A stretch of 64,000 nt of DNA from Bradyrhizobium sp. PSBB068 (lineage in GTDB: Bacteria > Pseudomonadota > Alphaproteobacteria > Rhizobiales > Xanthobacteraceae), in contig CP069300.1 in NCBI GenBank assembly GCA_016839165.1, positions 6,396,001-6,460,000 of the forward strand, written 5' to 3'. The position numbers and the translations under genes were made by a program. The first letter of the stretch is position 1; each line of letters begins with the position of its first letter. The notes under the pieces were generated by a model that searched no databases, was not told where the DNA came from, and saw only the letters and a list, made by a program, of their open reading frames with translations. Positions 55,906-64,000 of this stretch are shown here, piece after piece.

Positions 55906-57438
55906 TTATTGCGCACCGTCGCGCAACTTGAACCGCTGGATCTTCCCCGTCGCGGTCTTCGGCAGGTTGTCGACCACGTCGATCCAGCGCGGATATTTCC
56001 ACGGGCCGATCTTCTGCTTGACGTGCTCCTTCAGCGCCTCGTGCAAGCCTTCGGCCGAGCTCTCGGGCCGCAGCACCACATAGGCCTTCGGCTTGAGCAG
56101 ACCTTCCGGATCGGCTTCCGGCACGACGGCGGCTTCCAGCACCGCGGGATGGGTGATCAGCGCGCTCTCGACCTCGAACGGCGAGACCCAGATGCCTGAC
56201 ACCTTGAACATGTCGTCGGCGCGGCCGCAGAAAGTGTAACGGCCATCGGCATCACGCGTGTATTTGTCGCCGGTGCGGGTCCACGCGCCCTCGAAAGTGG
56301 CGCGGCTCTTGGCGCGTTGGTTCCAGTAGCTCTCGCCGGCCGAGGGCGCATCGACCAGCAATTCGCCGACCTCGCCATCGGCGACGTCGGCGCCGGCCTC
56401 GTTGACCAGCCGCACCTTGTAGCCGGGCACCGGACGGCCGGACGAGCCGTATTTGATGTCGCCGGGCGCGTTCGACAGGAAGATGTGCAGCAGCTCGGTC
56501 GAGCCGACGCCGTCGAGGATGTCGACGCCGAACCGCGCGCGCCAGGCATTGCCGACCGATTCCGGCAGCGCCTCGCCGGCCGAGGTGCAGACGCGCAGGC
56601 GATCGCCGCCGCTTTGCGTCTTGGTCGCCTCGTCGTTCAGCATCGCCGCGAACAAGGTCGGCACGCCGAAGAAGATGCTGGGGTGATATTTGTTCATCAG
56701 CGCGAACATCACAGCCGGTGTCGGCCGCTCCGAATTCAACACGGTGGTGGCGCCGACCGACATCGGGAAGGTCAGCGCATTGCCGAGCCCATAGGCGAAG
56801 AACAGCTTTGCCGCCGACAGGCCGACATCGTCCTCGCGGATGCCGAGCACCTGCTTTGCGTAGGTTTCCGCGGTCGCGGCGAGATTGGAATGCAGATGGC
56901 GCACGCCCTTCGGCATGCCGGTCGAGCCCGACGAATAGAGCCAGAACGCCGGCTCGTCGGCGTGGGTCGGTGCGGTCGCGAACACGTCGCTCTCGCGCGC
57001 GATCTCGTCGGAGAGCTTGGCGTGGCCGTGCGCGTCCTTGCCGGAGACCACGACATGCGCGAGGTCGGGCATGCGCGCGACGATGTCCTTCACGACCGGT
57101 AGCAGCGCCTCCGACACGAACAGCACGCGCGCGCGGCAGTCGCCGAGGATGTAGGCGTATTGCTCCGCGGTCAGCAGCGTGTTGAGCGGCACCGGCACCA
57201 CGCCGGCGCGGATCGCGCCCAGGAACACGATCGGGAAATCGACCGTGTCCAGCATGATCATGGCGACCCGCTCTTCGCGGCGGACGCCGAGCCGGCGCAG
57301 CATGTTGCCGACCCGCCGGGTCTGCTGCTGCAACTGGCCGTAGGTGATTTGCGAGGCCGTGTCGTCGAACACGACCTTGTCGCCGCGACCCTCATCGACG
57401 TTGCGGTCGAGCAGCCAGGAGACTGCGTTATAAGTCAT
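55906..57438 (-). CDS. bclA: Benzoate-CoA ligase
   Basis: AMP-forming ligase of 510 residues that activates benzoate to benzoyl-CoA. Phosphate loop WLYSSGSTGMPKGVRHLH, A5-type GVGSTELLHIFLS (typical of benzoate-CoA ligases), TGDKYTRDADGRYTFCGRADDMFKVSGIWVSPFEVE and the C-terminal Lys in PKTATGKIQRFKLR. N-terminal MTYNAVSWLLDRNVDEGRGDKVVF also fits. It diverges from boxR and heads the catabolic operon. Confidence 0.94.
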   Translation of the reverse strand: MTYNAVSWLLDRNVDEGRGDKVVFDDTASQITYGQLQQQTRRVGNMLRRLGVRREERVAMIMLDTVDFPIVFLGAIRAGVVPVPLNTLLTAEQYAYILGDCRARVLFVSEALLPVVKDIVARMPDLAHVVVSGKDAHGHAKLSDEIARESDVFATAPTHADEPAFWLYSSGSTGMPKGVRHLHSNLAATAETYAKQVLGIREDDVGLSAAKLFFAYGLGNALTFPMSVGATTVLNSERPTPAVMFALMNKYHPSIFFGVPTLFAAMLNDEATKTQSGGDRLRVCTSAGEALPESVGNAWRARFGVDILDGVGSTELLHIFLSNAPGDIKYGSSGRPVPGYKVRLVNEAGADVADGEVGELLVDAPSAGESYWNQRAKSRATFEGAWTRTGDKYTRDADGRYTFCGRADDMFKVSGIWVSPFEVESALITHPAVLEAAVVPEADPEGLLKPKAYVVLRPESSAEGLHEALKEHVKQKIGPWKYPRWIDVVDNLPKTATGKIQRFKLRDGAQ

Positions 57439-57493
57439 GCCCCGCTCCCCGGACCTTGCTTGGGACCCAGACGCGCCACGCTTCCCTCTCCTG

Positions 57494-57515
57494 TGAATTT
57501 AAGAATTATAATTCA
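57494..57515. promoter_or_regulatory. Inverted repeat in the bclA / boxR gap
   Basis: TGAATT and AATTCA flank a centre that contains the perfect 12-bp palindrome GAATTATAATTC (57503-57514). It is AT-rich in a GC-rich region and lies in the divergent promoter region. No TGCA-N6-TGCA is present here. Confidence 0.45.
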
Positions 57516-57614
57516 TACAAGGCCACCAGCTCGGCTTGCTGTCAATCTTTATCGGCATTATGTTTCCTAGACTAACGGCCTGATTCAGCCAGGACCGCGC
57601 GTCGCACAGGGATC

Positions 57615-58523
57615 ATGACCGCAGCCAACGATCCGGAAACCGACTTCCTCGAACAGCTCGGCCAGCGGGTGCGCACCACGCGCGGCCTGGCCGGCATGTC
57701 GCGCAAGGTGCTCGCAAAAGTCTCCGGCATTTCCGAACGCTACATCGCCCAGCTGGAGAGCGGCAAAGGCAATGTCTCGATCGTGCTGCTGCGCCGTGTC
57801 GCAGGCGCGATGGGCGCGCATCTCGAGGACCTGATCCCCTCGAGCGAGCCGGTGCCCGATTGGGCGGTGATCCGAGATCTCCTGCGCAAGGCGTCGCCGA
57901 GCCAGATCGCGCAGGCCAAGGACATGCTCGCCGGCAGCAGCCCGCTGGCGCCACGCCGCGCCTCTTTCTCCGGCATCGCGCTGATCGGCCTGCGCGGCGC
58001 CGGCAAGACCACGCTCGGGCGGATGCTGGCGAAGAAGATCGGCTGGAGCTTTGTCGAGCTCAACAAGGAGATCGAGGCGCAGAACGGGCTCTCGGTCGCC
58101 GAGATCATCGCGCTGTACGGCCAGGAAGGCTTTCGCCGCATGGAGCAGGCCGCGCTGACGCAGCTGCTCGCGCGCAAGGAGTTGATGGTGCTGGCGACCG
58201 GCGGCGGCATCGTCTCGGAGGCGCTGACCTTCGATTTGATCCTGTCGTCGTTCTACACGATCTGGCTGAAGGCCGAGCCGGAAGAGCACATGGCCCGCGT
58301 CCGCCGCCAGGGCGATCTGCGCCCGATGGCCGACGACCGCTCGGCGATGGCCGAGCTGCGCAATATTTTGGTCAGCCGCGAGCCGCTCTATGCCCGCGCG
58401 TCGGCAGTGGTGGACACCGCCGGGCTATCGGTCGATGCAGCCGCGGCGCGGCTGATCGATTCCGTTCGGCCGGTGCTGCAGAACGAGGCGCGCTCGTTCG
58501 GGCTGCGCAGCGTGGCGCTGTAG
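57615..58523 (+). CDS. boxR: BoxR, benzoyl-CoA-responsive repressor
   Basis: Regulator of 302 residues of the BzdR/BoxR family. N-terminal XRE helix-turn-helix LGQRVRTTRGLAGMSRKVLAKVSGISERYIAQLESGKGNVSIVLLRRVA (about 15-70), linker, then a shikimate-kinase-like domain from about 115 with P-loop GLRGAGKTTLGRMLAKKIGWSFVELNKEIEAQNGLSVAEI and ATGGGIVSE. In known members the kinase-like domain binds benzoyl-CoA and releases the DNA. It faces the bclA operon. Confidence 0.95.
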   Translation: MTAANDPETDFLEQLGQRVRTTRGLAGMSRKVLAKVSGISERYIAQLESGKGNVSIVLLRRVAGAMGAHLEDLIPSSEPVPDWAVIRDLLRKASPSQIAQAKDMLAGSSPLAPRRASFSGIALIGLRGAGKTTLGRMLAKKIGWSFVELNKEIEAQNGLSVAEIIALYGQEGFRRMEQAALTQLLARKELMVLATGGGIVSEALTFDLILSSFYTIWLKAEPEEHMARVRRQGDLRPMADDRSAMAELRNILVSREPLYARASAVVDTAGLSVDAAAARLIDSVRPVLQNEARSFGLRSVAL

Positions 58524-58619
58524 CTCGGATGAGCTGATAAACCGGCGTCAAACGCCGGATGCGCAGCAGCAAGTACAGCCTTAGTTGCTCCGCGAGCGCC
58601 TTTCAGCCAATAATTGCAC

Positions 58620-59156
58620 ATGAAGTTGCTGTTCTTCCACGGCTCACCCGGCAAGCTCACCGTCGCCAAGGCGCTGCTCCGGATGATGCCGGGACGGCTG
58701 ATGGACAACCACGCGGCGATTGATTTCGCGCGTACAATCTTCGACTTTGGCGCCCCGGGATTTTGGGAGCTGGTCCATCAGATCAGGTATTCGGCGCTCG
58801 ACGCCGCGGCCGAACACAGCATCCCCCTGCTGGTCACGACGTTCTGCTACGCCGAGCCTGAGGATCGCGAGCAGTTCGGCAAGTTTGAGGAGATCGTACA
58901 CCGGCACGGCGGTGAACTGCTCCCGGTGTTCCTTCATTGCTCAAGGCAAGAGGCGCTGCGCAGGGTCGACAATCCCGATCGGATTGAAAGGCGCAAGATC
59001 ACGTCAGGCGAGAACCTGATCAGATTTCTCGACAGTTACGACTTCACGGCCGTGCCGCGTGCCGATTGCCTCACGCTCGACACAGGGACGGCTTCTGCGG
59101 AAGTGACCGCCCGGAACATCATCCGCCATTTCTCGCTCACAGCAGCATCGGCTTGA
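58620..59156 (+). CDS. Hypothetical P-loop-kinase-like protein
   Basis: Product of 178 residues. It begins MKLLFFHGSPGKLTVAKALLRMMPGRLMDNHAAIDFAR, which looks like a nucleoside-kinase P-loop with two residues lost (the common form is GPPGxGKLTVAKEL). Later parts (HSIPLLVTTFCYAEPEDREQF, LLPVFLHCSRQEALRRVDNPDRIERRKITSGENLIRFLD) follow the pattern of such kinases. The role is unknown. There is a TTG six bases before the ATG and no clear ribosome site. The last 20 bp overlap the convergent IclR gene. Confidence 0.75.
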   Translation: MKLLFFHGSPGKLTVAKALLRMMPGRLMDNHAAIDFARTIFDFGAPGFWELVHQIRYSALDAAAEHSIPLLVTTFCYAEPEDREQFGKFEEIVHRHGGELLPVFLHCSRQEALRRVDNPDRIERRKITSGENLIRFLDSYDFTAVPRADCLTLDTGTASAEVTARNIIRHFSLTAASA

Positions 59157-59922
59157 CGGAAGTTGCCGCCTCGCGCAACTGCGGCAGAAAACTTCCGATC
59201 ATCTGAGCCGCCGGCACGCGATCGACATGCGCGCCCATGTTGATGGCGGCGACGATGGTGCCGTCGTAGCGGCGCACCGGCACCGAGATCGAGCGGAAAT
59301 GCGGCTCGGCCTCGCGGTCGACCAGCGAGTAGCCCTGCGCGCGGTCGGCGATGATCGTCGCGAGCAGTTTTTTCGGATCGGTGACGGTCTGCGGCGTCAC
59401 GGCATCGCGGCGCATCGCCTTCAGCCGCGCCGCAAGCTCGGCATCATCGAGCCGGCCGAGCATGGCGCGGCCGACCGAGGTGCAGAACGCCGGCAGCCGG
59501 TAGCCGATGTCGAGACCGGCGGAGAACACCCGCGTCGGGCTGGAGCGCGCCACGAACACGACGTCGTCGCCGTCGAGCAGCGCGAGCGAAGCAATCTCCT
59601 GCGCTGCGGAGGCGATTCGGTCGAGCACCGGCTGCAGCACCGTCACCACCTGGTTGGATTGCAGGAACGAGCCCGCCAAGGTCAGCACATGCGGGGTCAG
59701 CGTGAACAGCTTGCCGTCGGTGGTGACAAAACCGCCATGCGCCAAGGTGAACAGGATGCGGCGCGCGGTGGCGCGCGGCAGATCGGCGGCACGCGCGAGG
59801 TCGCTCAGCGTCGCCGGACCGGTGACGGTGCCGAACACCTGCAGCAGGCGAAGCCCGCGATCCAGCGCCTCGACGAAGTCGGTGGCGCGCTCGTCCTGGT
59901 CGGTCCGCTTCAGCTTGGGCAT
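59137..59922 (-). CDS. IclR family regulator
   Basis: Regulator of 261 residues. N-terminal winged helix (FVEALDRGLRLLQVFGTVTGPATLSDLARAADLPRATARRILFTLAHGGFV) and C-terminal effector domain (LLDGDDVVFVARS, RLPAFCTSVGRAMLG, GYSLVDREAEPHFRSISVPVRRYDGTIVAAINMGAH). The form is that of PcaR/PobR-like regulators of aromatic catabolism. It diverges from the Rieske oxygenase gene with a clear inverted repeat between, so it likely controls that gene. Confidence 0.94.
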   Translation of the reverse strand: MPKLKRTDQDERATDFVEALDRGLRLLQVFGTVTGPATLSDLARAADLPRATARRILFTLAHGGFVTTDGKLFTLTPHVLTLAGSFLQSNQVVTVLQPVLDRIASAAQEIASLALLDGDDVVFVARSSPTRVFSAGLDIGYRLPAFCTSVGRAMLGRLDDAELAARLKAMRRDAVTPQTVTDPKKLLATIIADRAQGYSLVDREAEPHFRSISVPVRRYDGTIVAAINMGAHVDRVPAAQMIGSFLPQLREAATSVKPMLL

Positions 59923-59981
59923 GATTTGAATGGTTCAAAAATTGGGCTTGCTGTCGGAACCAGACATGGCATAATTCGCAC

Positions 59982-60004
59982 ATTCGTTCAATAGGCGAAC
60001 AAAT
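59982..60004. promoter_or_regulatory. Inverted repeat, probable IclR operator
   Basis: ATTCGTTC, seven bases, GAACAAAT: the arms match at 7 of 8 positions. It lies 22-44 bp before the Rieske gene start and 60 bp before the IclR start. Confidence 0.55.
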
Positions 60005-60025
60005 CCAAATCCGGGAGACGCCGCC

Positions 60026-61384
60026 ATGATGAGCCAGGAAGCGAACGATCTGATCACCCGCACCGGGGCTAAGGAGCCCTGCGGAAAGCTGATGCGGATG
60101 TACTGGCAGCCGGCGGCGCTGGTCGACGAACTGGACGGCCCGCGCCCGGTACGGCCGGTGCGCCTGCTCGGCGAAAACCTGGTGCTGTTTCGCGGCGAGG
60201 ACGGCAGCTACGGGCTGATCGATCGCCACTGCGCGCATCGCGGCGCCGACCTCGCCTTCGGCCGGCTCGAGAATGGCGGGCTGCGCTGCGCCTTCCACGG
60301 CTGGCTGTTCGACACGTCGGGCCAGTGCATCGAGACGCCGGCCGAGCCCGCCGGTTCGAAGCTCTGCAAGGGCATCAAGCAGCGCTCCTATCCCGTGGTC
60401 GAGAAGAGCGGCATCCTGTGGGCGTATCTCGGCGAAGGCGAACCGCCGGCCTTCCCCGAGCTCGACTGCTTCGTTGCCCCCGGCACGCATACGTTTGCGT
60501 TCAAGGGCCACATGAACTGCAACTGGCTGCAGGCGCTCGAGGTCGGCATCGATCCGGCGCACGCCTCCTTCCTGCATCGCTTCTTCGAGGACGAGGACAC
60601 TTCGGCGGCCTATGGCAAGCAATTCCGCGGCGCGTCCGCCGGCTCCGACATGCCGATGACCAAAATCCTGCGCGAATATGACCGCCCGATCATCAATGTC
60701 GAGCACACCGAATACGGCCTGCGCCTGATCGCGCTGCGCGAGCTCGACAACGAGCGCACCCATGTACGGGTGACAAATCAGCTATTCCCGCACGGCTTCG
60801 TGATTCCGATGTCGACCGAGATGACCATCACGCAATGGCACGTGCCGGTCGACGACGAGAACTGCTACTGGTATGCGATCTTCACCAGCTACGCCGCGCC
60901 GGTCGACAAGCAGAAGATGCGCGACCAGCGGCTCGAGCTCTATACGCTGCCCGACTACAAGTCGCGCAAGAACCGCAGCAACGACTACGGGTTCGATCCG
61001 CACGAGCAGGCGAGCGCGACCTATACCGGCATGGGCAGCGACATCAACGTCCACGACCAGTGGGCCGTGGAATCGATGGGCGCGATCCAGGACCGCACCA
61101 ACGAGCATCTCGGCCAGAGCGACAAGGCGATCGTGCAGTATCGCCGCCTGCTGCGGCAAGAGATCGAGAAGGTCGGCGGCGGCGAGAAACCGATGCTGTT
61201 CCTCGACGAGGCCTCCGCGCGCAGCATCCAGGGCCCGGCGACGATGGACGGCATCGGGCCGACGCTGGGCTGGGAGCTCTACTGGATGGAGGTCGACGTC
61301 AAGCGCCGCCGCGGCGCGCCGTGGGCCGCCCCCGTGCCGCGCGAGATCGCCGGCAAGGTGCAGCATCTGACGGCGGCGGAGTGA
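60026..61384 (+). CDS. Rieske [2Fe-2S] aromatic-ring oxygenase, alpha-type
   Basis: Non-haem iron oxygenase of 452 residues in the phthalate-dioxygenase-like group with no small subunit. Rieske centre CAHRG with GLRCAFHGW (C-x-H-x17-C-x2-H). Mononuclear iron ligands in EVGIDPAHASFLHRF (His, His), bridging Asp included. Reductase and ferredoxin are not in the window. GGGAG precedes the ATG. It is followed within 79 bp by a glutamine-synthetase-like gene and is controlled, I infer, by the divergent IclR protein. The substrate is unknown. Confidence 0.93.
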   Translation: MMSQEANDLITRTGAKEPCGKLMRMYWQPAALVDELDGPRPVRPVRLLGENLVLFRGEDGSYGLIDRHCAHRGADLAFGRLENGGLRCAFHGWLFDTSGQCIETPAEPAGSKLCKGIKQRSYPVVEKSGILWAYLGEGEPPAFPELDCFVAPGTHTFAFKGHMNCNWLQALEVGIDPAHASFLHRFFEDEDTSAAYGKQFRGASAGSDMPMTKILREYDRPIINVEHTEYGLRLIALRELDNERTHVRVTNQLFPHGFVIPMSTEMTITQWHVPVDDENCYWYAIFTSYAAPVDKQKMRDQRLELYTLPDYKSRKNRSNDYGFDPHEQASATYTGMGSDINVHDQWAVESMGAIQDRTNEHLGQSDKAIVQYRRLLRQEIEKVGGGEKPMLFLDEASARSIQGPATMDGIGPTLGWELYWMEVDVKRRRGAPWAAPVPREIAGKVQHLTAAE

Positions 61385-61423
61385 TGATGGCTCCGGTGAC
61401 GCCGCACTGTATCCTTCACCTCA

Positions 61424-61437
61424 CCCCGCCTGCGGGG
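61424..61437 (+). repeat. Small hairpin between the Rieske and ligase genes
   Basis: CCCCGC-CT-GCGGGG within ACCTCACCCC..GGGGAGAGG, a half-size relative of the family B arms. It lies just before the ribosome site of the next gene. Confidence 0.5.
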
Positions 61438-61463
61438 AGAGGAAGAAGCAAAGGAGTGACACC

Positions 61464-62912
61464 TTGAGCTTCGTCGAGCGTCACGGCCTGTGGTCGGACG
61501 AGCAGAAGGAGGCCGCGCACCGCCTCCGCCGCATCGTCGAGGAGAGGAACCTCGAGGTCATCAGGCTGTCGTTCCCCGACCAGCACGGCATCCTGCGCGG
61601 CAAGACGCTGATCGCCAGCGAAGCCGTGCGCTCGCTCGAGGGCGGCTGCTCGATCACCACGACGATGCTCGCCAAAGACACCTCGCACAAGACGGTGTTT
61701 CCCGTCTTCACCGCCGGCGGCGGCTTCGGCATGAAGGAAATGGAAGGCGCAGCCGACGTGCTGATGGTCGCCGACCCCACCACGTTCCGCGTGCTGCCCT
61801 GGGCCGAGAATACCGGCTGGGTGCTGTGCGATCTCTATTTCAGCGACGGCCGCCCGGTGCCGTTCGCGACCCGCAACCTCTATCGCAAGGTGCTCGATCA
61901 GCTCGGACACCGCGGCTACGATTTCGTCGCCGGCCTCGAGGTCGAGTTTCATCTGTTCAAGCTCGACGACACGCACATGGCGCCGGAGGATGCCGGCCAG
62001 CCCGGACGGCCGCCGTCGGTCAGCCTGCTATCGCACGGCTATCAGTATCTCACCGAGCAGCGCTACGATCAGATGGAGCCGGCGCTCGAGATCATCCGCC
62101 GCGACATCCTCGCGCTCGGGCTGCCGCTGCGCACGGTCGAGGTCGAGTTCGGCCCGAGCCAGTGCGAATTCACCTTCGCGCCCACTGTGGGCCTTGCCCC
62201 TGCCGACACCATGGTGCTGTTCCGTTCGGCGGTGAAGCAGATCGCGCGCCGCCACGGCTATCACGCGACCTTCATGTGCCGGCCGAAGCTGCCGAACATT
62301 TTTGCCAGCGGCTGGCATCTGCACCAGTCGCTGGTGTCGCGCACCGGTGGCGAGAACGCCTTCATGGCCAAGGAAACTGGAAAGGAGACCGGCGAGCCCT
62401 TGAGCCCGCTCGGCCGCGCCTGGCTCGCTGGCCTGCTCGAGCACGCGCGGGCCTCGACCGTGTTCACGACGCCGACCATCAACGGCTACAAGCGCTACCG
62501 CTCCTACTCGCTGGCACCGGACCGCGCGATCTGGGGCCGCGACAACCGCGGCGTCATGATCCGCGTGCTCGGCGGAGCGAATGATCCGGCGACACGGCTG
62601 GAGAACCGGATCGGCGAGCCCGCCGCCAACCCCTATCTCTACATGGCCTCGCAAATTCTCTCCGGCCTCGACGGCGTCGACCGCAAGCTCGATCCCGGTC
62701 CATCCGCCGACACGCCCTACGAGACCAAGGCCGCGCTGCTGCCGAAGTCGCTGCGCGAAGCGGTGTTCGCGCTCAACGACGATCCGTTCTTCCGCGGCGC
62801 GTTGGGGCCGGAGTTCGTGGACTATTACGTCTTCATCAAGAACGCCGAGATCGAGCGCTTCCAGGCCGAGGTATCGGACTGGGAGCACCGCGAATATTTC
62901 GAGATGTTTTGA
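61464..62912 (+). CDS. Glutamine-synthetase-family ligase (gamma-glutamyl amide synthetase-like)
   Basis: Product of 482 residues in the glutamine synthetase superfamily. It starts at a TTG; AAAGGAG seven bases upstream supports this. ATP/metal segments: GLEVEFHLFKLDD (with catalytic Glu), TVEVEFGPSQCEFTFAP, FASGWHLHQSL (His in the metal site), and a C-terminal GANDPATRLENRIGEPAANPYLYMASQI. The class ligates glutamate to amines or ammonia. Next to a Rieske oxygenase it recalls AtdA1 of aniline degradation, though that is inference. It converges on the lipase with 15 bp between. Confidence 0.92.
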   Translation: MSFVERHGLWSDEQKEAAHRLRRIVEERNLEVIRLSFPDQHGILRGKTLIASEAVRSLEGGCSITTTMLAKDTSHKTVFPVFTAGGGFGMKEMEGAADVLMVADPTTFRVLPWAENTGWVLCDLYFSDGRPVPFATRNLYRKVLDQLGHRGYDFVAGLEVEFHLFKLDDTHMAPEDAGQPGRPPSVSLLSHGYQYLTEQRYDQMEPALEIIRRDILALGLPLRTVEVEFGPSQCEFTFAPTVGLAPADTMVLFRSAVKQIARRHGYHATFMCRPKLPNIFASGWHLHQSLVSRTGGENAFMAKETGKETGEPLSPLGRAWLAGLLEHARASTVFTTPTINGYKRYRSYSLAPDRAIWGRDNRGVMIRVLGGANDPATRLENRIGEPAANPYLYMASQILSGLDGVDRKLDPGPSADTPYETKAALLPKSLREAVFALNDDPFFRGALGPEFVDYYVFIKNAEIERFQAEVSDWEHREYFEMF

Positions 62913-62927
62913 GGTTAAGCTATCCGC

Positions 62928-64000
62928 TTACTCCGCTCTTTGTAGAGGTTCGAAGGCAACAGCGCCTCCAACCTGGGCGAAGACTTCACGAGAATTCGCG
63001 CGCTGAAGGGCTTGTGTCCACTGCCTTCCGAGCGAGCTCGATCCGGCAAGCTGGCTTCCGCCGCGCAGCTTCTTGCGCACTGCCGCCAGCAGCGTCTGGC
63101 GCTGCGAAACGCTGGAAACCAGCACTTCGTCCTGGTCAGTGGCCGGAGCACGATATCTGATGTCCCTGCAGCCCCCTGGCGGTGCTTCATAGGCAAGCTG
63201 CGTTTCGCCATTGTAGGACAGCTGCACCAGCTGGGTGGACATGCCAGTCATGCCATGAAGCTGAATCGGGCTACCGGGTGGCAGTGCGTCGACCTTGACG
63301 GTTCGGACATACGGATTGCACTTCGACTTTGCGGACGGATATTGCTGGGCCGCACTGCGTACATAGGACAGGACTTCGCCTTCCTGGTAGATCCTGTCGA
63401 TTGTCAGGCCGTCAGCATTCGATTCCCGCAGTGACTGGTCGACCAGATGCGCTCCGGTGACCGGGGAAGGATCGAACGCGAAGACCTTCGATATTCGCGG
63501 CCCCTTCAACTTGGTGGCCAGAGCGGCGAGCTGCGCGAGGCCGCCGCCAAGAGAGTGCCCAGTCGAAACGATCTGCGGCTTGACGGCGGCTCGCTTGTAG
63601 CAATCGAGATTCTGGACCGACTTGATGATGGCGTCCACATTGCGGCGCAGCTGATGATAGTAGTCATCATAGGGAGAACCGAACCGGTCCGCGTTGGAGA
63701 GCCAATCGCCAAGCGACGTTCCAACCGTTCCGCGAAATGCAATGCTGACTTCGCTGCAGGCCCCGCTGGCGACCTTTGCCGAGCGCGCGCGAGCCCAGAC
63801 CTGGAAAGCCGGGCCGCCACTGAAACTCCAGCCTCGGTTGTTGTAAGCGGCGAGGCAGTCAGCGTCAGTCGGATCGATGCAGGTGAGATAGCTGTCACTT
63901 CCGAACTGATATCGCCACCGCTTGAAGGCTTCCCGCGCCCGCGGCTTCACTTTTTCATCCGGGAATATCGTCTGAACGGCGTAGTTCACATCCGCGCCGT
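62928..64000 (-). CDS. Lipase class 3-like alpha/beta-hydrolase, 5' end beyond the window
   Basis: At least 356 residues visible; the frame is open to the right edge (GAD before the in-frame GTG at 63989), so the start lies outside. Nucleophile elbow VSTGHSLGGGLAQLAALATKL with Ser in GHSLGGG, and an upstream VSIAFRGTVGTSLGDWLSNADRF typical of class-3 lipases (Mbeg1/SGNH-unrelated). Asp in FAFDPSPVTGAH. Substrate and localisation are unknown because the N-terminus is missing. Confidence 0.85.
   Translation of the reverse strand, partial: GADVNYAVQTIFPDEKVKPRAREAFKRWRYQFGSDSYLTCIDPTDADCLAAYNNRGWSFSGGPAFQVWARARSAKVASGACSEVSIAFRGTVGTSLGDWLSNADRFGSPYDDYYHQLRRNVDAIIKSVQNLDCYKRAAVKPQIVSTGHSLGGGLAQLAALATKLKGPRISKVFAFDPSPVTGAHLVDQSLRESNADGLTIDRIYQEGEVLSYVRSAAQQYPSAKSKCNPYVRTVKVDALPPGSPIQLHGMTGMSTQLVQLSYNGETQLAYEAPPGGCRDIRYRAPATDQDEVLVSSVSQRQTLLAAVRKKLRGGSQLAGSSSLGRQWTQALQRANSREVFAQVGGAVAFEPLQRAE

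Overview
The window is a high-GC chromosomal segment of an alphaproteobacterium, most probably Bradyrhizobium or a very close relative. The evidence is a GcrA cell-cycle regulator, a single-polypeptide 5-aminolevulinate synthase (HemA), split b/b' subunits of the F0 ATP synthase, a haloalkane dehalogenase close to Bradyrhizobium DbjA, a benzoyl-CoA epoxidation (box) locus, and many short GC-rich palindromic elements in the gaps. I see no rRNA, tRNA, CRISPR array, insertion sequence or prophage.

Layout. 1-6241: end of an unidentified gene, a repeat-filled gap, an Omp25-like porin, a chemoreceptor, a metallo-beta-lactamase-fold hydrolase, and hemA with a FixK/FNR-type box. 6410-12687: a transporter-like hybrid sensor kinase, a LuxR-type response regulator (CrbS/CrbR type) and an MFS carrier. 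12768-14562: YjbQ, a secreted hypothetical protein, a DsbA-fold isomerase. 14839-17454: atpI-atpB-atpE-atpG(b')-atpF. 17527-23633: a secreted hypothetical protein, two GNAT acetyltransferases, an M16 peptidase coupled to thrC, and a GST. 23921-33167: a penicillin-acylase-type enzyme, glpK, a three-gene opgC/SGNH operon, apaG, hslO. 33357-36497: argD-argF and gcrA. 36626-44701: the phosphate regulon phoR-pstS-pstC-pstA-pstB-phoU-phoB with a Pho box, preceded by an MprF-like membrane protein. 45052-46826: a tetR-dehalogenase-Rdx operon with an 18-bp palindromic operator. 46906-51551: OmpA-like protein plus small membrane partner, polysaccharide deacetylase, SDR, RelB/RelE toxin-antitoxin. 51654-58523: box locus (boxB, boxC, alpha/beta hydrolase, benzoate-CoA ligase, divergent boxR). 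58620-64000: a small P-loop-like protein, IclR regulator, Rieske oxygenase, glutamine-synthetase-like ligase, and a lipase that runs off the window.

How the parts work together. The last 13 kb is a catabolic island for aromatic compounds. Benzoate-CoA ligase, BoxB and BoxC form the aerobic CoA-dependent benzoate route under BoxR, with a matching TGCA-N6-TGCA site upstream of boxC. Here boxC carries a frameshifting deletion near its 3' end and no boxA is present in the window, so the route may be damaged or completed elsewhere. Next to it, an IclR regulator diverges from a Rieske oxygenase and a glutamine-synthetase-like gene. That pairing recalls the gamma-glutamylation-dependent oxidation of aromatic amines and is the best candidate for an undescribed pathway. 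The opgC-SGNH-SGNH operon is a second candidate system, for acyl decoration of periplasmic or surface glucans. Six composite palindromes of about 120 bp with the same arms, three elements of a second family and two of a third sit between genes throughout.
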